NCBI GenBank assembly: GCA_007121375.1
Contig: SKLX01000189.1
Coordinates: forward strand, 1-11,412
Direction: 5' to 3'
DNA: 11,412 bases
From: Bacillota bacterium
GTDB taxonomy: Bacteria; Bacillota; Dethiobacteria; SKNC01
Below are positions 5,847 through 11,412 of this stretch, piece by piece. Below the pieces are notes generated by a model. That model was given only the letters and a program-made list of their open reading frames with translations, was not told the origin of the DNA and searched no databases. Every line of letters starts with the position of its first letter. Positions within the stretch are counted from its first letter, which is position 1. The translations under genes were made by a program, and so were the position numbers.

Positions 5847-7802
5847 GTGGGCAAGGGGAAAAGGGTGGTGCTGGTAGGAAGGCCCAATGTAGGGAAAAGT
5901 GTAATCTTCAATCAGCTTACCAGTTCATATGGAATGGTTTCTAATTACCCGGGGACCACGGTAGAAGTAAGGAAAGGTACAGGGGAAGGGTCTGGAGGAT
6001 CCTACCAGGTTCTGGATTCGCCGGGAATATATAACCTGCTTCCTTTTTCTAAGGAAGAAGAGGTCACTTTAAATATTTTGCTGGAAGGAAATATTCACCT
6101 GGTAGTTCAGGTGGTGGAAGGAAAAAACATTGAAAAAACTCTGCCCTTTACCTTTCAACTTATGGAAACGGGGTTTCCCCTGGTGCTGGTAGTGAACATG
6201 CTGGATGAAGGGGAAAGGTTAGGAATTAGGATAGATCTTGGGGAGCTGGAAAAAAAGTTAAAAATCCCGGTGGTGGGCACTGTATCTACCCGGGGAAGAG
6301 GAATAAATAAACTCAAGGAAACCATAGACAAAGAGCTGGGAAAGAAATTAACAAAGTGGAAAATTCCTTTTGCACTGGGGGATTATCCCCCTGCTGTTAA
6401 AGAGCCCCTTCAAAAAATGGTTTCTCACATGGAGGGTTACTATAAATTTAACAAAAGGGCTTTAGCCCTGATGTTCCTTCAAGGGGAGGCCAGGGCAGAA
6501 GAGATTTTAAAAAAAGGTGAAGGCAGAAATTATAGAACTCTGGTGAAGATAAGGGAAAAAGAATCCAGGGATTTTTCTTTATTGATTAATTCCTGGAGGC
6601 TGGGAAAAGCCAGGGAAATACTGCAAGGTGCTGTCCACTTTTCAAGGGAAAAAACTATTTCAAGAAGGGACTTATTAAGCAGGATTACCCTTCATCCCCT
6701 GGGAGGACTCCCCCTTCTTTTTTTGGTTCTTTATATAGGTCTTTACAAGTTTGTAGGAATATTTGGAGCTGGGACCCTGGTTGATTACCTGGATGGACAA
6801 ATATTTGAATTGTGGGTTATTCCTCATTTAGTAGGTGCTATAGAGCACCTACCTCTGCCGGGGCTTAAGTATTTATTTCTTTCCCCCTACGGAATTATTA
6901 CTTTGGGTTTTCGTTATGGCCTGGCTATAGTGTTGCCTATAGTCTGCACTTTCTTTTTGTTTTTGTCAGTGGTGGAGGATTCCGGCTATCTTCCCCGGCT
7001 GGCCATGCTCCTGGATAGATTTTTTAAAAAGTTTGGGCTAAACGGCCGGTCGGTTATTCCTCTGGTTCTGGGATTGGGCTGCGGCACCATGGCAGTTCTT
7101 TCTACCAGAACCCTGGAAGGAGAGAGGGAAAGGTTTATTGCTGTTTTCCTTCTGGCCCTGGGGGTCCCCTGTTCAGCCCAGCTGGGAATAATAATGGCCA
7201 TGTTGGCTATGAGTCCTGCAGCCCTGGTAATTTGGGGTGCTGCCCTTCTGGTGGTGCTAAGTGTGTGCGGGTACTTGATGGATAAATTTCTACCTGGTAA
7301 GCCATCGAAATTTTATATGGAGATACCCCCCTTGAGAATTCCCAACCCCGGATCGGTTTTGAAGAAGACGTTGGCCAGGGTTAAGTGGTACATGAAGGAG
7401 GTGATACCCCTTTTTTTGTTAATTAGTGTTTTTATGGTATTAGGAAGTTTAACCGGGCTATTAACTTTTTTAACGGAGATAAGTGCTCCTTTTCTTCAGG
7501 CTATGGGATTGCCACGGCACCTGGCTTCGGTCTTTATGATAGGTTTTTTTCGCCGGGATTATGGGGCAGCAGGCTTGTATACCCTTTTACGGGAAGGGGA
7601 GCTGACCATTAACCAGCTTTTGGTTGCTTCCTTAACACTTTCCCTGTTTCTTCCCTGTATCGCCCAATTTGTCATGATTATCAGGGAGCAAGGCTATTTA
7701 AAAGGTTTTATTATATTGATTTTGGTGATGATTTCAGCCTTCCTTGCGGGATGCTTATTAAATTTGTTTTTAACAGGATTATCCTGGGGAGGGGGACTTT
7801 AA
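5847..7802 (+). CDS. feoB: Ferrous iron transporter FeoB
   Basis: FeoB imports Fe(II) across the cytoplasmic membrane, controlled by an N-terminal G domain. The 651-residue protein shows G1 GRPNVGKS (11-18), G2 YPGTT (34-38), G3 DSPG (57-60, DLPG in most FeoBs), G4 NMLD (117-120) and G5 near STR (147-149). A helical linker follows to about 280, then the membrane part starting HPLGGLP (283-289). It includes VEDSGYLPR (376-384), Gate 1 GLGCGTMAVLSTRTLE (409-424), PCSAQ (441-445) and Gate 2 GFFRRDYGAAGLY (566-578), instead of the E. coli-type gate sequences. This variant recurs in Clostridia and Deltaproteobacteria as I recall. The start is GTG 5847, 6 nt after AAGGCGGGG (5832-5840). The stop codon overlaps the feoA Shine-Dalgarno, so feoB and feoA are surely cotranscribed, in the reverse of the usual feoA-feoB order. 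Confidence 0.95.
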   Translation: MGKGKRVVLVGRPNVGKSVIFNQLTSSYGMVSNYPGTTVEVRKGTGEGSGGSYQVLDSPGIYNLLPFSKEEEVTLNILLEGNIHLVVQVVEGKNIEKTLPFTFQLMETGFPLVLVVNMLDEGERLGIRIDLGELEKKLKIPVVGTVSTRGRGINKLKETIDKELGKKLTKWKIPFALGDYPPAVKEPLQKMVSHMEGYYKFNKRALALMFLQGEARAEEILKKGEGRNYRTLVKIREKESRDFSLLINSWRLGKAREILQGAVHFSREKTISRRDLLSRITLHPLGGLPLLFLVLYIGLYKFVGIFGAGTLVDYLDGQIFELWVIPHLVGAIEHLPLPGLKYLFLSPYGIITLGFRYGLAIVLPIVCTFFLFLSVVEDSGYLPRLAMLLDRFFKKFGLNGRSVIPLVLGLGCGTMAVLSTRTLEGERERFIAVFLLALGVPCSAQLGIIMAMLAMSPAALVIWGAALLVVLSVCGYLMDKFLPGKPSKFYMEIPPLRIPNPGSVLKKTLARVKWYMKEVIPLFLLISVFMVLGSLTGLLTFLTEISAPFLQAMGLPRHLASVFMIGFFRRDYGAAGLYTLLREGELTINQLLVASLTLSLFLPCIAQFVMIIREQGYLKGFIILILVMISAFLAGCLLNLFLTGLSWGGGL

Positions 7803-7818
7803 AGGAGGGAGCCTGGGG

Positions 7819-8079
7819 TTGAAGGGTAAAGTCAAAATAAGAAGGAAAGAAATGCCTGTGACTGCATTAAATAAAGGGGAAGAGGGAATAATAGTTAAAG
7901 TAGGGGGAAGTGAGCTGGAGAGAAGGAAACTTTTTGCCCTGGGGTTACTACCGGGAGAAGTAATAATACTGGAAGAAGGATATCCTGTTATTTTGCTGCG
8001 GTCAGGGTATACCCTGGCTGCCCTGGATGAAGAAATGGCTAAAAATATTTTTGTTAGAAGCCTGGGTGTTCATCAGTAA
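7819..8079 (+). CDS. feoA: FeoA domain protein, FeoB partner
   Basis: FeoA is a small cytosolic SH3-like protein that supports FeoB-mediated Fe(II) uptake. The 86-residue product is family-sized, with a short basic N-terminus (1-11), then the FeoA fold: MPVTALNKGEEGIIVKVGG (12-30), the hallmark FALGLLPGEVIIL (39-51), VILLRSGYTLAAL (57-69) and EMAKNIFV (72-79). The start is TTG 7819, 8 nt after AAAGGAGGGA (7801-7810). That Shine-Dalgarno overlaps the feoB TAA stop (7800-7802), implying tight translational coupling. No strong terminator follows; only a weak 5-bp hairpin overlaps the stop codon, so read-through into the fMet tRNA is possible. Confidence 0.93.
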   Translation: MKGKVKIRRKEMPVTALNKGEEGIIVKVGGSELERRKLFALGLLPGEVIILEEGYPVILLRSGYTLAALDEEMAKNIFVRSLGVHQ

Positions 8080-8090
8080 GGAATTTATCC

Positions 8091-8119
8091 TTCATTTTTA
8101 CCCGAGTTTATGTTATAAT
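8091..8119 (+). promoter_or_regulatory. Promoter of the initiator tRNA gene
   Basis: A perfect extended -10, TGTTATAAT (8111-8119), lies 12 nt before the mature tRNA 5' end. At 17 bp upstream is TTCATT (8091-8096), matching the -35 consensus at 3 of 6 positions; the extended -10 compensates for it. Predicted start is near 8125. Confidence 0.7.
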
Positions 8120-8131
8120 ATAAACATACAG

Positions 8132-8207
<76 letters not shown>

Positions 8208-8222
8208 TAATTTAGTGATAAT

Positions 8223-8250
8223 AAAACGGCATCAGCCGTTTTTATTTTTT
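8223..8250 (+). terminator. Intrinsic terminator of the tRNA-fMet gene
   Basis: AAAACGGC (8223-8230) pairs with GCCGTTTT (8235-8242) around ATCA, followed by a T-rich run to 8250. It lies 15 nt after the tRNA CCA. Its T-run directly abuts the Spo0A box of the spoIIE promoter. Confidence 0.9.
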
Positions 8251-8316
8251 TGTCGAAAATAAAATTAAGCCATCCTCCCAAGTATGACAAGTTTTTTACC
8301 ATCTATGGTTTATAAT
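8251..8316 (+). promoter_or_regulatory. Candidate Spo0A-activated sigma-A promoter of spoIIE
   Basis: An exact 0A box TGTCGAA (8251-8257) lies upstream of a -35-like ATGACA (8284-8289, 5 of 6) and a perfect -10 TATAAT (8311-8316). The 21-bp spacer is too long for a normal sigma-A promoter but is the hallmark of the B. subtilis spoIIE and spoIIG promoters, which require Spo0A~P. A weaker box, TGACAAG (8285-8291), overlaps the -35, as in spoIIG. The start would be near 8322, giving a leader of about 20 nt. This predicts spoIIE is switched on by Spo0A~P at sporulation onset, independently of feoBA and the tRNA. Confidence 0.8.
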
Positions 8317-8343
8317 GGTAGAAAAATTTGAGGAGGTACCGGT

Positions 8344-10557
8344 ATGAGATTAAAAGGCGGAGCCCTGCAGAATGTTTCCAGACCAAAAGCTTATACAGGG
8401 CTGAAGGAATCAGCCTTGTTCGAGATAATAACCAGGGGAAAAGAGGCTTTTCTGGAAGGAAAGCTTCTCTACTGCCTGGTGGGCTTTTTATTAGGCAGGT
8501 CGATCCTTCTGGGGGAGATGGCACCTTTCGGATTTCCCTTCTGGACAGTGGTATTTACTTTAACTCCTTACAAGAGCCTTTATGTTGCCCTGAGTATTAT
8601 TGGGGGAAGCCTTACTATTTCCCTGGGTTGGCATCCCCTGAGGCTGGTTCTGGCGGTGGTAAGTTATATGGTTATTTATCATTATCTGGAAAAAAAGAAG
8701 GTTAATTTTCCCTCCTGGGGAATTATGGTTGTGTCTATGGTGCTATCCTTTTTACCCCAGCTGGTGGCAAATTATTTTCTGTTATATGACATGATTATTT
8801 TGTTATTTGAGGTTGCCCTGGCCCTGCTTGCCTGGGCTGTTTTTGCCCAGGTGGTTCCTCTTTTTAAAAAAGGAAATTTCCCTTCCCAGGGAATATCCTT
8901 TGAGGCAGGTATTAGCCTTATGCTGGCCTGTATAATGATGATAATAGGAATAGGACAGGAAACCCTGGGCCCTTTCACCCTTCAAGGCCTGGTCACCAGG
9001 TTTATAATCCTCTTGTTTGGGTACCTGGGAGGGGGAGGGTTGGGGGCTGCTGCCGGGGCTGTTTTAGGCTTTACCGTTACCCTTAACGGCGGGGAAGAGT
9101 TTATGCCCTATATAGGTGTTTTTGCCCTGGCAGGACTGCTGGGGGGAATTTTTCGGGAACTGGGGAAACTGGGATCTACGGCTGGCTACCTGGCTGGTTC
9201 CCTTCTGTTGAGTTTCTACCTTTATGACCCTTCCCTTTTAAGGAATATAGCGTTTGAAGATGCCCTGGCTTCAATCTTCTTTGCCGCCGTGCCCATAAGC
9301 TATTACCATAAACTTCAACTTTTTAAAGATAGGATTGTAAATGATGAAGGGGAGGAAAAAATAAATGGATCTCCGGAAATAGAAAAATACAATAACCTGG
9401 CAGCAAACCGGATTATGGATCTGGCCAAAATATTTGATGAAATGGCTGTTAACCTGAATAAAGGTAAGGAAGGTAGTAAGGAGGTTTCCCGGGAAGAGGA
9501 GTTGTCCTGGTTTACTGATGGAATAATATCTTCTCACTGCGGCAGTTGCAGTAATTACAGCTGGTGTTGGGAAAAAAATTATACCAAGACCAGTAAGGGT
9601 ATGTATCAAATTTATAATTATCTGGCTAAAGAAGGAAAAATTTCTTACAGGGAATTACCCCGTTATTTAAATAAGAAGTGTTTTCAGAAAAAAGAACTGG
9701 TACAAACCGTCAATAACCTTTGGGGGGAACGTTCTGCAGATAATCTATACCAGGAACAGTTAAGGGAAAGCAGGAAAATTCTTGGGATGCAACTCCAGGG
9801 ATTATCCGGAGTAATAAAAGAATTGTCCCGGGAAGTGAAGGTGGAAAGCCAGGGAAGAGGGGAGGGGAAAATAACAGCTAACCTTTTTACCGCAGAAATT
9901 GGGGTGGCCCAGATGGCTCCGGCAGAGGAAGAGGTCTCCGGGGATTCCTTTGGTTTTTTTGATATTAGAAAGGAAAAACAGGCTGTTATTTTAAGCGACG
10001 GAATGGGAAAGGGAGAAAGGGCCAGAGAAGAGAGTAAAATGGCGGTAAACCTCCTGGAAAAAGTCCTTAAAACTTGCTCCCGGAAGGAAGTAGCAGTCAG
10101 CACAGTAAATACCCTTCTGCAGTTGAGATTTGAAGAAACTTTTTCTACTATAGATTTGTTAATCCTGGACCTGGTAGAAGGAACAGGGGAGTTTGTCAAA
10201 ATAGGTGCCTGTACCAGTTATATCAAGAGGGGTGAGGAGGTAATTGAGATTAAGGGTTCTTCTTTGCCCCTGGGGATTGTACCTGGGGTGGAGCCTTCTA
10301 CTTCCCGGGAAAGGTTGAGGGGCAATGATTATATTGTTATGTTAACTGATGGCTTTACTGATCTTCGGGGAGGAAGGGCCGGGGATGCCTGGTTTAAAGA
10401 AATACTTAAAGAGGTAAAATATCTTCATCCCCAAATAATGGCAGACTGTATTCTGGAGCAGGCCTATCAGCTTTTTGAGGGAGAGGTAAAGGATGATTTT
10501 ACCGTAATAGTTTGTAAGATTACTCAGATTAAACAAAAGGTTAACCAGCTTATATAG
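8344..10557 (+). CDS. spoIIE: Stage II sporulation protein E, PP2C-type serine phosphatase
   Basis: SpoIIE is a polar-septum membrane phosphatase that dephosphorylates the anti-anti-sigma factor SpoIIAA-P, releasing sigma-F in the forespore; it also interacts with FtsZ. The 737-residue protein (827 in B. subtilis) has an N-terminal multi-spanning region (about 40-325, near ten helices), a central regulatory region (326-510) with a cysteine cluster CGSC (399-402), C408 and C446, and a C-terminal PP2C/SpoIIE phosphatase domain (about 515-727). Phosphatase motifs: VSGDSFGFF (531-539), LSDGMGKGERA (550-560) with metal-binding D552, SLPLGI (640-645), MLTDGFTDL (666-674) with D669, and KDDFTVIV (716-723). 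The start is ATG 8344, 6 nt after GAGGAGGT (8330-8337). It stands alone between its own promoter and terminator. The phosphatase motifs are intact, so it should be functional. Confidence 0.97.
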   Translation: MRLKGGALQNVSRPKAYTGLKESALFEIITRGKEAFLEGKLLYCLVGFLLGRSILLGEMAPFGFPFWTVVFTLTPYKSLYVALSIIGGSLTISLGWHPLRLVLAVVSYMVIYHYLEKKKVNFPSWGIMVVSMVLSFLPQLVANYFLLYDMIILLFEVALALLAWAVFAQVVPLFKKGNFPSQGISFEAGISLMLACIMMIIGIGQETLGPFTLQGLVTRFIILLFGYLGGGGLGAAAGAVLGFTVTLNGGEEFMPYIGVFALAGLLGGIFRELGKLGSTAGYLAGSLLLSFYLYDPSLLRNIAFEDALASIFFAAVPISYYHKLQLFKDRIVNDEGEEKINGSPEIEKYNNLAANRIMDLAKIFDEMAVNLNKGKEGSKEVSREEELSWFTDGIISSHCGSCSNYSWCWEKNYTKTSKGMYQIYNYLAKEGKISYRELPRYLNKKCFQKKELVQTVNNLWGERSADNLYQEQLRESRKILGMQLQGLSGVIKELSREVKVESQGRGEGKITANLFTAEIGVAQMAPAEEEVSGDSFGFFDIRKEKQAVILSDGMGKGERAREESKMAVNLLEKVLKTCSRKEVAVSTVNTLLQLRFEETFSTIDLLILDLVEGTGEFVKIGACTSYIKRGEEVIEIKGSSLPLGIVPGVEPSTSRERLRGNDYIVMLTDGFTDLRGGRAGDAWFKEILKEVKYLHPQIMADCILEQAYQLFEGEVKDDFTVIVCKITQIKQKVNQLI

Positions 10558-10597
10558 GTCAAAAGACCATTTTCAGGGAGCAATAAGCTCCTTTTTT
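10557..10597 (+). terminator. Intrinsic terminator of spoIIE
   Basis: AGGGAGC (10575-10581) pairs with GCTCCTT (10587-10593, one G-U) around AATAA, with six T residues (10592-10597). A small GGTC-AAAA-GACC hairpin (10557-10568), touching the spoIIE stop codon, precedes it. Confidence 0.85.
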
Positions 10598-10616
10598 ATT
10601 ATAAAACTATACAAAA

Positions 10617-10645
10617 TTTTAATATAGGGTATAATTGGGTATAAT
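10617..10645 (+). promoter_or_regulatory. Candidate tilS promoter with tandem -10 elements
   Basis: GGGTATAAT occurs twice, 10 bp apart (10627-10635 and 10637-10645), giving two perfect TATAAT hexamers. A weak -35 TTTTAA (10617-10622) is 17 bp before the second; the first has no good -35. The tilS Shine-Dalgarno is 23 nt downstream of the second hexamer. A promoter is needed here because the spoIIE terminator lies just upstream. Confidence 0.5.
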
Positions 10646-10680
10646 AACTTTTTAATATATGATACCAGGGGGGTGGCCTG

Positions 10681-11412
10681 TTGTTTTTAGAAGAAAAGGT
10701 GGGAAAAACTGTTAGAGAACATAATCTTCTACAAGAAGGGGACAGGGTTCTGGCAGCAGTATCGGGAGGCCCTGATTCTGTTTGCTTGCTCCACCTCCTG
10801 AATTTACTGGCTGCTTCTTTTAAAATAGAGATTTTTGTGTTTCATTTAAACCACCTTACCAGGGGAGATGAGTCCCGGGAGGATGCCAAATTTGTCCAGG
10901 ATTTATCCTCCCGCCTGGGCTTACCCTTTTATTATAAAACCTTTGATGTGCTCCGCTACCATAGGATGGCAGGGCTATCTTTCCAGGAGGCTGCTCGAAG
11001 GGCCCGGTTAAAGAAAGCAGGGGAGGCAGCTGATAAAATTCAAGCAAACAAGGTTGCTCTGGGTCATAATGCGGATGACCAGGCAGAAACGGTAGTTATG
11101 AGGATTTTAAGGGGTGCCGGGCTGGAGGGTTTATCAGGAATGGAATTCAAGGCCCCCTTTCCAGGGAGAAGAGGAGTCTTTCTTATTCGCCCTTTGATGG
11201 AGGTGTTTAGGGTAGATATTGAAAGCTACTGCCGGCAAAAGGAAATTAATTACCGGATTGATCCTACTAATTTAAAGCCCCTTTACCTGAGGAACAAAGT
11301 CAGGCTGGAGTTAATTCCCTATATTGAAGATAATTATAATCCGTCTTTTAAAGAAGGGCTTTTACAGGTAGCAAAAAACCTTTCCAGGGAAAATGATTAT
11401 TTAAGAAAACAG
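10681..11412 (+). CDS. tilS: tRNA(Ile)-lysidine synthetase TilS (3' end outside window)
   Basis: TilS converts cytidine 34 of tRNA-Ile(CAT) to lysidine using ATP and lysine, changing decoding from AUG to AUA; it is essential. The first 244 codons are present and the frame is open at the window edge. The N-type PP-loop ATPase motif SGGPDS is at 28-33 after an LAAV strand; other TilS markers are FHLNHLTRGDES (about 54-65), FQEAARRARL (101-110), ALGHNADDQAET (126-137), RILRGAGLEGLSGM (141-154), RPLM near 172 and D-TN with YLRNKVR (near 196-208). The missing C-terminal part would carry the tRNA-binding domains. The start is TTG 10681, 6 nt after AGGGGGG (10668-10674); no nearby in-frame ATG preserves the PP-loop strand. 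Position downstream of spoIIE matches B. subtilis, where hprT and ftsH follow. Confidence 0.96.
   Translation, partial: MFLEEKVGKTVREHNLLQEGDRVLAAVSGGPDSVCLLHLLNLLAASFKIEIFVFHLNHLTRGDESREDAKFVQDLSSRLGLPFYYKTFDVLRYHRMAGLSFQEAARRARLKKAGEAADKIQANKVALGHNADDQAETVVMRILRGAGLEGLSGMEFKAPFPGRRGVFLIRPLMEVFRVDIESYCRQKEINYRIDPTNLKPLYLRNKVRLELIPYIEDNYNPSFKEGLLQVAKNLSRENDYLRKQ

Noticed and set aside
8078..8095. AAGGA/TCCTT hairpin after feoA as a terminator
   Set aside because: Only 5 bp, includes the stop codon, and is followed by CATTTTTA rather than a clean T-run; too weak to call.
9684..10199. Minus-strand open frame of 171 codons inside spoIIE
   Set aside because: It is antisense to the conserved phosphatase domain, serine-rich as expected for a shadow, with no motif or ribosome binding site.

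Overview
The window looks like chromosomal core sequence from an endospore-forming anaerobic Firmicute, most likely of the class Clostridia. I cannot name the genus. The evidence is the gene set (YabP, YabQ, SpoIIE, a SpoID-family protein of the SpoIID type, DivIC), strong Shine-Dalgarno sequences with TTG/GTG starts (HU, yabQ, feoB, feoA and tilS), U-rich intrinsic terminators, moderate to low GC, and a Spo0A-type promoter in front of spoIIE. All genes run on the plus strand except one small membrane protein.

Layout. 1-984: MazG nucleotide pyrophosphohydrolase, cut by the left edge. 1082-1354: HU, followed by a strong terminator. 1542-2540: SpoIID/LytB-type cell-wall protein, with a terminator after it. 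2664-4287: yabP, yabQ, divIC and an S1-domain RNA-binding protein, with a perfect terminator hairpin between yabP and yabQ. 4373-5278: Ppx/GppA phosphatase, with a terminator hairpin ending only a few bases before its ribosome binding site. 5271-5714 (minus): YdcZ/DUF606 transporter, convergent with ppx. 5847-8079: feoB then feoA, a ferrous iron uptake pair. 8132-8207: initiator tRNA-fMet with its own promoter and terminator. 8344-10557: spoIIE behind a candidate Spo0A-activated promoter. 10681 to the right edge: tilS, incomplete.

How it works together. This is the clostridial version of the Bacillus subtilis yabN-yabO-yabP-yabQ-divIC-yabR-tRNA-spoIIE-tilS block, which joins housekeeping functions (nucleotide clean-up, nucleoid protein, septum formation, tRNA modification, translation initiation) to sporulation. 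SpoIIE dephosphorylates SpoIIAA to activate sigma-F in the forespore, YabP/YabQ act in the mother cell, and the SpoIID-like protein trims peptidoglycan. The ydcZ-feoB-feoA segment does not belong to that block as I know it and looks like a lineage-specific insertion. The S4-domain gene yabO/rqcP, usually beside yabP, is absent from this interval.

I see no mobile element, CRISPR array or defence system. The most informative features are regulatory: the spoIIE promoter with an exact 0A box and a 21-bp spacer, two terminators placed inside apparent operons, a palindrome between ydcZ and feoB, and tandem -10 elements before tilS. No stretch longer than about 190 bases lacks a gene. I see no convincing evidence of a wholly new system.
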